Below, piece by piece: positions 24,992 to 34,600 of a DNA stretch of 64,000 bases. Each line of letters starts with the position of its first letter. Within the stretch, counting starts at the first letter, position 1. Made by a program: the position numbers and the translations under genes. This DNA comes from G963662605 sp963667005 (lineage in GTDB: Bacteria; Bacteroidota; Ignavibacteria; Ignavibacteriales; Ignavibacteriaceae), in the NCBI GenBank assembly GCA_963667005.1, contig OY762937.1:2356001-2420000 (forward strand), read 5' to 3'. The notes under the pieces are model-generated. The model did no database searches. It had not been told where the DNA came from and was given only the letters and a program-made list of their open reading frames with translations.

Positions 24992-25411
24992 ATGAATGCA
25001 AAATCCAACTTAATTATAGCTCTTTCGTTTTTCGGTCTCGTAGCCGGTATTTTGAATGTAAATGCCATCTTAACTGATTATCAATGGCTATTCTGGCTGG
25101 CATACTATGTCTTAGCCGGTATTATATTCGCGAAAAAGATTACCAAGAGATTGTTTTTGCATGCTTTCGCCGGTGGATTTCTTTTTGCAGCGTTCTTTTA
25201 TATTATGGAAATTCTCTCCATTTCACAATTACTGGAGAACAATGCTGCCGAGAGAGAGATACTGACACACTTGCCGGATGGATTATCGCCCCGGACATAC
25301 TTAATCTCAGTAGGGATGATAACGGCAGTGATAAGCGGTGCGATTATGGGACTTGTCTCAATGGGTTTTGCAAGATTTATCAAAAAGAATACACCCCCTC
25401 AAAGTCTTTAG
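24992..25411 (+). CDS. Small four-helix membrane protein (DUF4199-like size and layout)
   Basis: The protein has four hydrophobic helices: LIIALSFFGLVAGILNVNAIL, WLFWLAYYVLAGIIF, LFLHAFAGGFLFAAFFYIMEIL and VGMITAVISGAIMGLVSMGF, with small-residue (Gly/Ala) faces. No catalytic motif is visible. The layout recalls DUF4199-type membrane proteins of Bacteroidota, but I do not recognise it with certainty. I use the ATG at 24992 (139 residues), since the frame upstream to 24902 reads as poor coding sequence. It converges on rdgB with a ten-base gap. Confidence 0.65.
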   Translation: MNAKSNLIIALSFFGLVAGILNVNAILTDYQWLFWLAYYVLAGIIFAKKITKRLFLHAFAGGFLFAAFFYIMEILSISQLLENNAAEREILTHLPDGLSPRTYLISVGMITAVISGAIMGLVSMGFARFIKKNTPPQSL

Positions 25412-25421
25412 GCAGTACTGG

Positions 25422-26006
25422 TTAGAGATTTACCATCTTTTCTTGAAGACTTCTAAAGGCTTTACCCCGGTGACTGATAGCATTTTTATCATCCATACTT
25501 AGTTCTGCCATGGTTTTGGTATAACCATCGGGAACAAAGTACGGATCATATCCGAATCCATTCGATCCATGTGCTTCAAATTTGATTTCCCCAACTAAAC
25601 GGCCAAATGAAACGACATACTGTACGCCGTCGTAAAACACGGCACAACATGTATATTCACCTTTATGGGGAGAGGGCAGATTTGCCAACTCTGTTAACAG
25701 CTTTGCGTTATTATCAGCGTCGGTCGCGTTTTCACCGGCGTAACGGGCTGAGTGTACTCCCGGTCTGTTATTAAGCTGATAAAGAGAAATACCTGAATCA
25801 TCCGCAATAACAGGCAGCGCATACTTTTCGAAGATTGCCTTTGCTTTTATCTTTGCATTTTCTTCAAACGTGGTGCCGTCTTCAATGACGTCAGGGGAGT
25901 CGGGAAAGTCTAATAATGAAATGATATGGTAATCCGTGCCGGCGAAGATTTCTTTAATCTCACGAAGCTTGCCGGCATTTTTGGAAGCGAATATCAGGTC
26001 TGGCAT
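25422..26006 (-). CDS. rdgB: Non-canonical purine NTP pyrophosphatase (RdgB/HAM1)
   Basis: The enzyme hydrolyses dITP, XTP and similar deaminated nucleotides to monophosphates, keeping them out of DNA and RNA. The 194 residues start with the family motif FASKNAGKLREIKEIF, continue with VIADDSGISL and the GVHSARYAG block, and keep GSNGFGYDPYFVP and the C-terminal SHRGKAFR substrate-binding segment. It follows the deaminase gene by six bases; an operon of AhpD-like protein, purine-type deaminase and RdgB is a coherent nucleotide-handling set. Confidence 0.95.
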   Translation of the reverse strand: MPDLIFASKNAGKLREIKEIFAGTDYHIISLLDFPDSPDVIEDGTTFEENAKIKAKAIFEKYALPVIADDSGISLYQLNNRPGVHSARYAGENATDADNNAKLLTELANLPSPHKGEYTCCAVFYDGVQYVVSFGRLVGEIKFEAHGSNGFGYDPYFVPDGYTKTMAELSMDDKNAISHRGKAFRSLQEKMVNL

Positions 26007-26012
26007 AAAGGA

Positions 26013-27365
26013 CTACACCTGAATTTGAGCACGCTGAATCAATGACTGCAATTCTGCTTTTGCCGTAGATATGACTTTTGCTTTTTCGTAGGATTGGTGA
26101 ACACCATCCCGAACAACCCACTTGCCGTCAATCATTACATCCGTAACATGTCCGGCAGTTGCTGAGTACACAATCGATGAATAGATAGTGTCGTCTGATT
26201 CAAACTGTGGGAAGAGTGGTGATTCCAGGTCAAGGAACGCGAGATCGGCTTTTTTACCTACTTCAATGCTGCCAATCGAATCCTGCAGATGCAAAGCTTC
26301 GGCTCCTTTTATAGTTGCCATACGGAATACTGTTTTTGCATCAGTAGATAATGGACCATTGAAAGGCTTTTGCAATAACGCAGCTAAGCGCATTTCATTA
26401 AATATGGAAAGTGTATTATTGCAAGGTGCACCGTCGGCGCCGAGAGAAACATGCACGCCTTCTTTCAAGTAACGGTGTATTGGCGCTATACCCGATGCTA
26501 ATTTTAAGTTTGATGAAGGGCAGTGGGAGACGCGGGCTTGGGTGTCGCGAAGCAGACCGATTTCTTTGTCATTGACATGAATGCAGTGTGCAAAAACGGA
26601 ATGATCGTCTAGCAGATTGATAGAATGGAAATAATCTATGTTCTCTTTATTGTGTCTTCTTCTAACTTCTTCAATCTCACCGCGGTTTTCTGAAGAATGC
26701 GTATGGAGGATTGAACCTTCAAAATCTTTCATCAATCCCTTAGTCTCAATAAGGAGTTTTTCCGAACAGGAAAGCACAAAGCGGGGAGCGAAGCCGTATT
26801 TTATTCTGCCATTTTCGCTATTATGAAATGCCTTGGCAAGATCGTATGACTCCTGCAACTCTGTTTTTGTATCTGAACAGAAAGCAGGATACAGATCATT
26901 TTCATCAATCATACATTTACCGGCGACCGCACGAATTCCTGAAGAAATAAGTTCTTCAAAAACCGTAGACTGGTGGCGCATGGTGCCCATATCAAGCAGT
27001 GTAGTAGTGCCGCCCATGGTTAATTCGTAAATACCTAACTGAGCCGCTGCGCGTAATGAAGCAGGTGAATGGGCGTTTTCACATGGAAAAATTCTCTTTT
27101 GCAACCAATCCAATAATTCCAGATTGTCGGCAAGACCGCGGAATAACGTCTGGCAAAGATGGATGTGTGTCTGTACAAAACCGGGGACAATAGTAAGATG
27201 ATCGGCTTTAACTACTTCACCGTCAAAACTGGTAATATCTATTTCGCTTACTTTTCGGATACTGGAAATTTTTGAATCTTGAATTTCGATCGCGTGATTA
27301 TAAAGGATACTGTCTGAGGGGTTTGCGGTTACAATTCTCTTTGGCAAAAGGAGTGTTTTTTTCAT
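26013..27365 (-). CDS. SAH/5'-methylthioadenosine-type deaminase (ATZ/TRZ amidohydrolase)
   Basis: This 450-residue cytoplasmic metal-dependent hydrolase has the amidohydrolase layout: composite N-terminal beta domain, metal motif VPGFVQTHIHLCQTLFRG, LHTHSSEN, the FAHCIHV histidine, and the distal LGADGAPCNN with catalytic Asp. The sequence SHCPSSNLKLASGIAP and HGAPCNN-like segment are typical of the MtaD/SsnA-like group that deaminates S-adenosylhomocysteine, 5'-methylthioadenosine or 5'-deoxyadenosine. The precise nucleoside is not readable. It sits between an AhpD-like gene (5 bases) and rdgB (6 bases). A role in recycling radical-SAM and methylation by-products is a reasonable inference. 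Confidence 0.88.
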   Translation of the reverse strand: MKKTLLLPKRIVTANPSDSILYNHAIEIQDSKISSIRKVSEIDITSFDGEVVKADHLTIVPGFVQTHIHLCQTLFRGLADNLELLDWLQKRIFPCENAHSPASLRAAAQLGIYELTMGGTTTLLDMGTMRHQSTVFEELISSGIRAVAGKCMIDENDLYPAFCSDTKTELQESYDLAKAFHNSENGRIKYGFAPRFVLSCSEKLLIETKGLMKDFEGSILHTHSSENRGEIEEVRRRHNKENIDYFHSINLLDDHSVFAHCIHVNDKEIGLLRDTQARVSHCPSSNLKLASGIAPIHRYLKEGVHVSLGADGAPCNNTLSIFNEMRLAALLQKPFNGPLSTDAKTVFRMATIKGAEALHLQDSIGSIEVGKKADLAFLDLESPLFPQFESDDTIYSSIVYSATAGHVTDVMIDGKWVVRDGVHQSYEKAKVISTAKAELQSLIQRAQIQV

Positions 27366-27370
27366 TATGC

Positions 27371-27736
27371 TTATTTGTCCTGATCTTTTTCGTTAAAGAT
27401 GTCGTCCATTACTTCAAATGCGTATCTCAAGTGGGGAATAACTATTGAACCGCCGATAATGAGTGCGATGTTCATTGATTCCATCAACTCTTCACGGGTT
27501 GCGCCTTCCTGAATAGAGCGGTCAATATGGTAGAAAATACAATCGTTACAACGAAGTACCGTGGAGCCGACCAGACCCATAAGCTCTTTTGTTTTCGCGG
27601 GCAGGGCACCGTCAATATATGCTTTGTTATCAAGCGCGAAAAACCTCTGGTAGTCTTTAAATCCGGAGTTCAGGATTTTATCATTCATTTCCAGACGGTA
27701 TTTTCTTGTAACTTCTTTTGTTTTCTTAATGTCCAT
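27371..27736 (-). CDS. Carboxymuconolactone decarboxylase/AhpD-like protein
   Basis: A 121-residue all-helical CMD-domain protein with the AhpD-type redox centre Cys63-x2-Cys66-x3-His70 (RCNDCIFYH) followed by EGATREELMESMNIA. Proteins of this shape act as small thiol peroxidase partners or are uncharacterised. The muconolactone decarboxylase reaction itself is unlikely given the CxxC. It opens the three-gene unit that continues with the deaminase and rdgB. Confidence 0.88.
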   Translation of the reverse strand: MDIKKTKEVTRKYRLEMNDKILNSGFKDYQRFFALDNKAYIDGALPAKTKELMGLVGSTVLRCNDCIFYHIDRSIQEGATREELMESMNIALIIGGSIVIPHLRYAFEVMDDIFNEKDQDK

Positions 27737-27916
27737 ACTTGAAATAATTGTATAAATTCAACTGCCTAATTTACTATAAAAGATAATAAAATTATCGCTT
27801 TAGCCGAAAAAAATTAGACGTGATGAAATTTGTGTTGGTAGAGAGCAGGAGATTGTTTTATTTTAGACAGTTGCATTAATTCCGGTAACTCATTTTTTAT
27901 ATAAGTGAGGTTTAAT

Positions 27917-28465
27917 ATGATTAAGAAAAGTTTTGTGCTGCTCGTTCTCTTTGCAATACTCATTCCTTCCTTCGCTCAAGTGAAAGTAATCGGATTTAGA
28001 AAATTACAGCAATTTCTGCCTACAGAGGTAAAAGGCTTCGACCGCCAGAAACCTACAGGTTCAACCCAAACTGTTATGAATATGACCATGTCCGAAGCCG
28101 AAGTAAAGTTCATATCCAAACCCCATGAAAGTGAAACCGATACAACACCAACCGTCGAGATCTCGGTTGCCATTCATGACGTGACTCTCATGCCGTACAT
28201 GGTAATTCCATATACTATGATGCAGCAAAATTATGAGGCGGAGACGGAAACAGGGTATGAAAAGACATTCATGGTGAAAGGAACGTATATAGGGAAGCTG
28301 GCAGGAACGACCTCAGATTCTAAAAACTGCAAGCTGGATTTTGGAGTGAATAACAGATTCCTCATTAACATTGAAGCAGACGGCACGGATGACGCTGCCT
28401 TAGTAACCGGAATAGCAGAGAAGCTAGATTTAGAAGGACTGGCAAAAGCTGAGCCGGACAAATGA
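27917..28465 (+). CDS. Small exported protein of unknown function
   Basis: A signal peptide (MIKKSFVLLVLFAILIPSFAQ) precedes about 160 residues of mixed beta structure: VIGFRKLQQFLPTEVKGFDRQ, then VEISVAIHDVTLMPYM and CKLDFGVNNRFLINIEADG. The start is the ATG at 27917, with GTGAGG as ribosome site; a GTG at 27905 would put extra residues in front of the signal peptide. Similar short proteins in Bacteroidota and Proteobacteria begin with a quality-control-like FLP...GF pattern, but I know of no function. It faces lysC, and a hairpin lies between them. Confidence 0.75.
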   Translation: MIKKSFVLLVLFAILIPSFAQVKVIGFRKLQQFLPTEVKGFDRQKPTGSTQTVMNMTMSEAEVKFISKPHESETDTTPTVEISVAIHDVTLMPYMVIPYTMMQQNYEAETETGYEKTFMVKGTYIGKLAGTTSDSKNCKLDFGVNNRFLINIEADGTDDAALVTGIAEKLDLEGLAKAEPDK

Positions 28466-28476
28466 TGTTAATTACA

Positions 28477-28546
28477 AATGTTGAATGTTAAGTGCTAAAT
28501 GTAAAAAATTCAGCCACTGAAAATTGAGCATTTAACATTCAACATT
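28477..28546. terminator. Bidirectional hairpin between the exported protein and lysC
   Basis: AATGTTGAATGTTAA (28477-28491) pairs perfectly with TTAACATTCAACATT (28532-28546), and pairing extends about six more bases with one mismatch. It lies between converging genes, close to both stop codons. The AT-rich arms make a weak terminator; it may also be a dispersed repeat. Confidence 0.6.
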
Positions 28547-28550
28547 ATGG

Positions 28551-29756
28551 TTAAATTAACTTCTTCCACCGTTCGTGAGCCAACTGGACACTTCTATCCA
28601 CATCAGCCAAAGGCAGAAGGAATGAAATTCTGAATGAGGTGGTGGTTACACCGTCGAGCTCAATATTTTCCTTTTGCAGCAGGGAAATGGTCTCGTTGAG
28701 CACAAAGTTATCCTCATTAATACCATCTCCAATAAGCGACATTGCTCCAATACCCAGCTCAAAATGGATGTTGTCACCGAACCGTTTCTCAAGTTCTTCT
28801 TTGAGGGATTCCCATCCGTAAATGTTTTTGAGTGATACAACAAACGAAACGCTGTTCGGGTTGCCGGGGGAGCAGGCTTTTATAAAATTTAATTCTTTAA
28901 TTGGGACGTGTAAGTCCTTGAATCTATTGATGATCCAGCTAAAGCTTTCAATGTTGGCATGAAGCACAATACGCACCAAATCCTTTTCGTAGACTACAGC
29001 TTTAACACCTAAAATCTGACCGGGAGCAAGCTTTCTCACAATAGTTTCGCGACCTTTTACGAACGTGCTCCGGGCATAAATGGCTATGTTGGCGTCCTTG
29101 GCAAACTGTACTGCCTCGGCGTTTAAAACCTTTGCTCCCGCCTGAGCCATTTCCTGCATCAGCTGATAGGAGATTTCGGGGAGATGTTTTGCGTCTTTTA
29201 CTATAGCCGGGTCGGTTGAATACACGCCGTCTATATCCGAATAAATCTCACAGCGTTCCGCGTTTAGTGCAGCTGCAAGAGCAACGGCAGAGGTATCCGA
29301 GCCACCGCGTCCCAGAGTCGTAATATCTTTTTTGTAGCTGACGCCCTGAAATCCGCCTACTACCACAACTTTCCCGCTTGCAATCTCATCCTGTACACGG
29401 AATGGCCGGACTTCGATGACCCTGGCGTCGTTATGGCGGTCATTTGTGATGATTCCCGCCTGAGAACCGGTCAATGAAACGGCATCTATGCCGATATTGT
29501 TCAAAGCGATACAGAGCAGGGACATCGTGATGCGCTCGCCCGTACTGAGCAGCATATCCATTTCACGTTTTTCGGGATTCTGCGTAATGCTGTGCGCCAT
29601 TTCAATAAGTTGGTTTGTTGTTTTTCCCATAGCAGAGACAACAACAACAACGTCATGTCCTTCATTCTTGACTTCGGCGACCATCGCAGCAATTTTATTG
29701 ATTTTTTCTATATCGGCAACGCTGCTGCCGCCAAATTTTTGAACTATTAAACTCAT
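28551..29756 (-). CDS. lysC: Aspartate kinase
   Basis: The enzyme phosphorylates aspartate, the entry to lysine, threonine, methionine and diaminopimelate synthesis. The 401 residues hold the kinase domain (KFGGSSVAD at the start, VVVVVSAMGKTTNQLIEMA, TLGRGGSDTSAVALAAAL, EIYSDIDGVYSTDP) and a C-terminal pair of ACT domains for feedback control (residues ~255-400). It is monofunctional, with no homoserine dehydrogenase fused. It appears as a single gene; the upstream 240 bases contain the terminator of the next operon. Confidence 0.95.
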   Translation of the reverse strand: MSLIVQKFGGSSVADIEKINKIAAMVAEVKNEGHDVVVVVSAMGKTTNQLIEMAHSITQNPEKREMDMLLSTGERITMSLLCIALNNIGIDAVSLTGSQAGIITNDRHNDARVIEVRPFRVQDEIASGKVVVVGGFQGVSYKKDITTLGRGGSDTSAVALAAALNAERCEIYSDIDGVYSTDPAIVKDAKHLPEISYQLMQEMAQAGAKVLNAEAVQFAKDANIAIYARSTFVKGRETIVRKLAPGQILGVKAVVYEKDLVRIVLHANIESFSWIINRFKDLHVPIKELNFIKACSPGNPNSVSFVVSLKNIYGWESLKEELEKRFGDNIHFELGIGAMSLIGDGINEDNFVLNETISLLQKENIELDGVTTTSFRISFLLPLADVDRSVQLAHERWKKLI

Positions 29757-29914
29757 TTGTAAACCTGAATTAGTTTTTAAGCATTGAAGAGTAAATCACG
29801 AATTCGAATCAAATAATAATCACAATATAAAAATAAAAGATTTTCTGTGAGTGCTAAACAAAATTCGGAGTAAAAATTATAAAATCAGCAATATCTTTTA
29901 CGTGCGGTACACAA

Positions 29915-29949
29915 AAAAGGCAGCCACTGCCTGTTTGAAGCAGTGGCTG
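29915..29949 (-). terminator. Rho-independent terminator of the export operon
   Basis: On the minus strand CAGCCACTGC (29949-29940) pairs with GCAGTGGCTG (29930-29921), loop of nine bases, followed by CCTTTTTT at 29920-29914. It lies 47 bases beyond the stop of the FtsX permease gene and ends the HlyD-ATPase-permease unit. Confidence 0.9.
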
Positions 29950-29995
29950 GATGTAAATGTGGCACATGCCCGAGTATTTGAGTCAGGAGGTTGAA

Positions 29996-32428
29996 TTACT
30001 CATAACGCAGGCACTTGACGGGATTGCTTAGCGCGGCTTTAATTGTCTGCGCGCTTACTGTAATGAGTGCAATCAGTAAGGCAAAAAATGCTGCCAGCAA
30101 AAATAATGGCAGTCCCAGGTCGGTTCTGTACGCAAAATCCTGAAGCCAAGCGTTCATGAGGTAATATGCTATAGGCCAGGCTATTATGTTCGCGAAAAGT
30201 ACCCATTTGAGAAATTCTTTTGAGAGAAGTAACACAAGTTGCAACACGGAAGCTCCAAGCACTTTTCGGATACCGATTTCTTTTACCCGCTGCTCAGTTA
30301 CAAATGATGAGAGCCCGAACAGACCGAGACATGCGATTGAAATTGCCAGAAGGGCAAATATCGATGCGACTTTACCTGTTTTTTCTTCGCTCTCGTATAG
30401 TCTGGCGAGCTGTTCATCAACGAACGGATGAAAACATTTCTCCGAGAGCACGAATTGTTTCCATGTCTTGTCAATGTAAGCCAATGTCGCTTCAATATTG
30501 GTTGGAGCAATACGCATTGTTACAATACTGGCTGCTTGTTCTACAGGACTAAGAACGAAAACAAGAGGCCTGACTGACTGATGTAACGATTCACAGTTGA
30601 AGTCTTTTACAACACCAATGATCTTATATGTCTTACCTGTTAAGCATGTGAGTTCTCCTCCAACCGGATTCGCGGTACCGATTTCTTTTGCCATCGTTTC
30701 ATTGATAACTACCGCGGAAGAATCAGACGTGAATTCTTCGGAGAAAAACCTTCCGTATTTAGTTTGTACTTGAAATGTTTTCTGGAATTTTGAATCCACC
30801 ATTAGGTATAATGCCGAAATCGGATTGGCACCTACGGTTTTATTATAAAGGAATGCTCTTCCTGCTATTCCAGGCAAAAACATTCGTGATGAATTCGTCA
30901 CGCTGAGGATGTTCGGGTTCTTCTGCAGAGCTGTCATAAAAGGCTGCATTGCCGTTCCGAGTGTCTTGCCGTTTTGAATAGCTACCAATAAGTCTTTTTT
31001 GAATCCCAGATTTTTGTTTTGCAGATAAGACAACTGCTGTCTTACTACAAGGGTGCAAATAATTAACGCGATGGAAATAGAAAATTGCACGAGTACCAGC
31101 GTACTGCGTAATCTTGTTTTTCGTCCTCCTCTGCCGATTTGCCCCTTAAGAATATCAACCGGCTTGAATGATGAAAGGTAAAATGCGGGATAACTTCCGG
31201 CAAAAACACCGATTAAAAGACTGAATAATAACAGCAACGGTATAAGATATGGATATTCAACCACGTTGAAACTGAGATTGCGGTCCGCGAGCTGATTAAA
31301 TAACGGCAATGTAATTTGTAAAAGCAAAAGCGAGAGCGCAACCGAAATGGTACTCATGACAATTGCCTCAACGAGAAATTGTGCTATAAGCTGAGGTTGT
31401 GCCGCACCCAATGTTTTCCGCACGCCAACCTCTTTTGCACGATGCTCGGAACGGGCCGTTGACAAATTCATAAAATTGATAATGGCGATAAGAATGATGA
31501 ATAAGCCACCCCCCGCAAATATATAGATGTATGCTATATCGCTTTGTTTAATATCTCCCCATTCCGTGTTCGGATCCAGCTCATAGTCTCTCTGAGAATA
31601 TAGATAAATTTTTCTCAAAGGTTGGAGGAGTATCTCATACGTGTTTCCACTTTTAAAGAAATCGCTGAGCGGAACTCCTAAATATTTTTCTGCCTGCGGA
31701 CCTACTTGTTCAAGAACTAAACGTCGCAGCTTTATTTCAATTTGATGTGGATCCGTGCCGTCTTGAAGTACGACATATGTAGTAAAAACATTATCAAGCC
31801 AACTGTCGCTTTCACCATCTTTGAAGGTACTCATAGAGAGAAGAAAATTAGTTGAGAAGTGGGATTTTTTTGGAAAATTTTTCATTACTCCGGTGACCAT
31901 GAATGATCCGATGCCCTCAACCTGTATCGATTTTCCTATCGGGTTTTCAGAACCGAAATACTTGGCAGCAGCTTTTTCGGTAATCACCAGAGAGTTCGGC
32001 CGTTGCAATGCCGTATGGGGGTTTCCTGATAAAAAGGGGAGTGTGAATACGTCGAAATAATTTGAATCAGCTAAATATACACCACCTTCACGGTACTGTT
32101 TGTCTTTATAGCTGAAAGTGTACTGCCCGTTATATCCAATTCTCGTATACGCCTTGACTTCCGGGAAATATTGCAGCATTGTTCTACCGGCTGGGGGGGC
32201 TGATTTTGAATTGCAGCTTTTCGTTCCCTTGATAACGGATTGTGTATATACTCGATAGATATTATCGGCGTTGGTATTATAAGAATCATAACCGAGCTCA
32301 TCAAAAACAAACAGGAATAATGTTAATGCACAGGCTATGCCAATAGCCATCCCTCCAATGTTAATTATGGAGTGAATCTTGAAACGCTTTATGTTGCGGA
32401 GTGCAACTACTATATAATTTTTAATCAT
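29996..32428 (-). CDS. Large FtsX/MacB-type ABC permease
   Basis: About 810 residues with two FtsX cores, eight predicted helices in all. The first MacB_PCD half begins with ALRNIKRFKIHSIINIGGMAIGIACALTLFLFVFDELGYDS, and the FtsX segments read RAKEVGVRKTLGAAQPQLIAQFLVEA and RVKEIGIRKVLGASVLQLVLLLSKEF. This double form is typical for Bacteroidota. I take ATG 32428 as the start, 22 bases after the ATPase stop with GAAGAGA upstream; the longer frame to 32533 overlaps the ATPase gene and reads as non-coding. It works with the ATPase and HlyD-type adaptor encoded just upstream. Confidence 0.9.
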   Translation of the reverse strand: MIKNYIVVALRNIKRFKIHSIINIGGMAIGIACALTLFLFVFDELGYDSYNTNADNIYRVYTQSVIKGTKSCNSKSAPPAGRTMLQYFPEVKAYTRIGYNGQYTFSYKDKQYREGGVYLADSNYFDVFTLPFLSGNPHTALQRPNSLVITEKAAAKYFGSENPIGKSIQVEGIGSFMVTGVMKNFPKKSHFSTNFLLSMSTFKDGESDSWLDNVFTTYVVLQDGTDPHQIEIKLRRLVLEQVGPQAEKYLGVPLSDFFKSGNTYEILLQPLRKIYLYSQRDYELDPNTEWGDIKQSDIAYIYIFAGGGLFIILIAIINFMNLSTARSEHRAKEVGVRKTLGAAQPQLIAQFLVEAIVMSTISVALSLLLLQITLPLFNQLADRNLSFNVVEYPYLIPLLLLFSLLIGVFAGSYPAFYLSSFKPVDILKGQIGRGGRKTRLRSTLVLVQFSISIALIICTLVVRQQLSYLQNKNLGFKKDLLVAIQNGKTLGTAMQPFMTALQKNPNILSVTNSSRMFLPGIAGRAFLYNKTVGANPISALYLMVDSKFQKTFQVQTKYGRFFSEEFTSDSSAVVINETMAKEIGTANPVGGELTCLTGKTYKIIGVVKDFNCESLHQSVRPLVFVLSPVEQAASIVTMRIAPTNIEATLAYIDKTWKQFVLSEKCFHPFVDEQLARLYESEEKTGKVASIFALLAISIACLGLFGLSSFVTEQRVKEIGIRKVLGASVLQLVLLLSKEFLKWVLFANIIAWPIAYYLMNAWLQDFAYRTDLGLPLFLLAAFFALLIALITVSAQTIKAALSNPVKCLRYE

Positions 32429-32450
32429 TTTCAGTCTCTTCTTTCTACTA

Positions 32451-33140
32451 TTATGCGTTAAAAGGGGACTGGAAATTTTCAGATACCACATGCCCGTCGA
32501 ACAGATGAATGATCCGGTTTCCGTATTCAGCATATGATGGTGAGTGTGTTACCATAACAACGGTAGTTCCTGATGCATGTAATGAACGCAGCAAATCCAT
32601 CACTTCATCTCCATGAGTCGAGTCGAGATTACCGGTAGGTTCATCTGCCATGATAATCTGAGGTTCACTTACAATGGCTCTTGCCACGGCAACTCTTTGT
32701 TGCTGGCCTCCGGAGAGTTGTTGCGGAAAGTGCGATGACCTGTGCATGATATTCATGGACTCGAGCATTTGATTGACGCGTTTTTTACGTTCAGCAGTAG
32801 AATATTTCAGGTAGAGCAGCGGCAATTCAATGTTTTCATAAACTGTTAATTCATCAATAAGATTAAAACTCTGGAATACAAATCCGATATTTTTTTTGCG
32901 CAATTCAGCGCGTTGTTTTTCAGTGTATTTTGAAACTTCCTGGCCTTGGAAATAGTACTGTCCTCCTGTAGGACTGTCCAATAAGCCTAATAAGTTTAGC
33001 AAAGTGGATTTACCGCAACCTGAGGGTCCCATAATGGAGACAAATTCACCTTCCTTTATTTCAATATTCACATTTGAAAGAACTGTGGATTCGACTTCTT
33101 CAGTCCGGTAAATTTTTACGAGGTCATTAATTTTGATCAT
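32451..33140 (-). CDS. ABC transporter ATPase (MacB/LolD class)
   Basis: This 229-residue nucleotide-binding subunit has Walker A GPSGCGKST, Q-loop FVFQSFNLIDEL, signature LSGGQQQRVAVARAI, Walker B IIMADEPTGNLD and the switch histidine in VTHSPSYA. The start ATG at 33140 follows AGGAAGAAA; a GTG four codons earlier is less likely. It lies between the adaptor (39 bases upstream) and the double FtsX permease (22 bases downstream). Confidence 0.92.
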   Translation of the reverse strand: MIKINDLVKIYRTEEVESTVLSNVNIEIKEGEFVSIMGPSGCGKSTLLNLLGLLDSPTGGQYYFQGQEVSKYTEKQRAELRKKNIGFVFQSFNLIDELTVYENIELPLLYLKYSTAERKKRVNQMLESMNIMHRSSHFPQQLSGGQQQRVAVARAIVSEPQIIMADEPTGNLDSTHGDEVMDLLRSLHASGTTVVMVTHSPSYAEYGNRIIHLFDGHVVSENFQSPFNA

Positions 33141-33179
33141 TTTCTTCCTCACAATTGAGAATGTAATTTGTGAAATTAA

Positions 33180-34430
33180 TTATTTAATTACTATTTTATC
33201 TGTTTCCTGGTAGTCGTCATACGCGGATACTATTACCTGCTCACCATCTTTTAGACCTCCCAATATTTCGATAAATTCCGGATTCTGACGGCCTGATTTT
33301 ATTTGTTTTCTATATGCACTTTTCCCATCCTTATCAAGGACAAAAACCCACTGTCCGCCTGTCAATTGAGTATATGCACCCGCGTCGATGAGTAAGGCCT
33401 TATTTGAACCGCCTAAATCAAGTTTGATATGGAATGTTTGCCCACGGCGAAGGTTGGCAGGGACATCACCCAAGAAATGCATGTCTGCCTGGAATTTACC
33501 TCCGGTAACCTGCACGTAAACTCTCATCACTTCGAGCCGATATACCTTTCCGTCAATTGTGCATTCACCCTGCAATCCCTCTTTTACCCTCGATATATAA
33601 TGTTCGTCAATATCGATTTTTACTTTGTAGGAGGTCGTGTTATCTATTTGTCCGATATTCTGACCGGCTGGCAGCGATTTACCGATTTCTGCATTAAGGG
33701 CAGTAAGCTGACCGCTTACTGGAGCCTTAACAACTAAGTTGGAAAACTGGTTTTCAATGACTTGAAGATTCTGACGGAATTGTTTGACTGATACTTCCAA
33801 TTGCTTTATTTGTTCAATACGCGAAATAGAATCCAGACGATACGATTCAAGAGTGAGAGCCTTGCTTTTCAATAAAAAATTGTATTGATCACGTGAATCT
33901 TCGAATACTACATCAGAAACCATTTTTTTCTCATGCAGCGCCTTGTTCGTTTTGTAAACCCGTTCCTGATTGAGCAATTGAAGATCCAATTGTAACAACT
34001 GATTCTGAAGGTTAAGGCGGTTCTGGTCGAGTTGCAAACGGTACGAGCGCAAATTGTTTTCCTGCTGCACCACTTGTGCCTGATTATAAATTGTGTTAAG
34101 TGTCAATTGTGCATTTTCAAGCCGCAATATCGGCTGTCCGGCTTTAACTACGGCACCCTCATCAACGTATTTCTCAAGAACGCGTCCGCCTTCGACTACA
34201 TCTAAATAAAATGTTTCGATAGGTAATACTGAGCCGGTTACCGGAATGTAATCTTTGAATTCCCCATAACGAACAGACGAAATAGTAAGTTTATTTTTTT
34301 CTTGATTCAATTTTCTGGTCTGAGATGTAAAAACAAACTCATAAAGTCCCGCAAATACAAGCAAAGCTCCGGTTGCAATTGTGATCATTTTTTTTCTCGT
34401 CCATTTTTGTTTTTCAATTTTTCTGTCCAT
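33180..34430 (-). CDS. HlyD/RND-type periplasmic adaptor
   Basis: A 416-residue membrane fusion protein with one N-terminal anchor helix (MITIATGALLVFAGLYEFVF, residues ~15-34), lipoyl motifs (FYLDVVEGGRVLEKYVDEGAVVKAGQPIL and VVKAPVSGQLTALNAEIG), and a long coiled-coil hairpin rich in Gln and Leu (residues ~120-220). The C-terminal domain ends TGGQWVFVLDKDGKSAYRKQIKSG and GGLKDGEQVIVS. It is the first gene of the export operon. A sigma-54-like element lies at 34458-34473, placing the transcript start near 34447 with an AAGGAA ribosome site between. No TolC gene is in this cluster. Confidence 0.9.
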   Translation of the reverse strand: MDRKIEKQKWTRKKMITIATGALLVFAGLYEFVFTSQTRKLNQEKNKLTISSVRYGEFKDYIPVTGSVLPIETFYLDVVEGGRVLEKYVDEGAVVKAGQPILRLENAQLTLNTIYNQAQVVQQENNLRSYRLQLDQNRLNLQNQLLQLDLQLLNQERVYKTNKALHEKKMVSDVVFEDSRDQYNFLLKSKALTLESYRLDSISRIEQIKQLEVSVKQFRQNLQVIENQFSNLVVKAPVSGQLTALNAEIGKSLPAGQNIGQIDNTTSYKVKIDIDEHYISRVKEGLQGECTIDGKVYRLEVMRVYVQVTGGKFQADMHFLGDVPANLRRGQTFHIKLDLGGSNKALLIDAGAYTQLTGGQWVFVLDKDGKSAYRKQIKSGRQNPEFIEILGGLKDGEQVIVSAYDDYQETDKIVIK

Positions 34431-34457
34431 CGAGTGGTTCCTTTTTTATCCCTGTTA

Positions 34458-34473
34458 ATCAAGGAGCGTGCCA
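34458..34473 (-). promoter_or_regulatory. Sigma-54-like promoter of the export operon
   Basis: On the minus strand TGGCACG-CTCC-TTGAT matches the -24/-12 consensus TGGCACG-N4-TTGCW except for A in place of C in the -12 part; the GG-to-G spacing is exact. Transcription would begin about ten bases further on, near 34447, leaving a 17-base leader with AAGGAA before the ATG at 34430. Confidence 0.7.
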
Positions 34474-34600
34474 ATTTATAAACATGAGTATAATGCTGGA
34501 TTTCGAGCCTTTTTGTCCGACTACAAGTTATTTAACGCAATACATTTGCATTCTGACAGTACTAATGGAAGACATCAGGTGTCCGCTTTTATTACAGGGG

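Noticed and set aside
30220..30552. 110-codon plus-strand frame inside the FtsX permease gene
   Set aside because: Antisense to a well-supported permease; no independent support.
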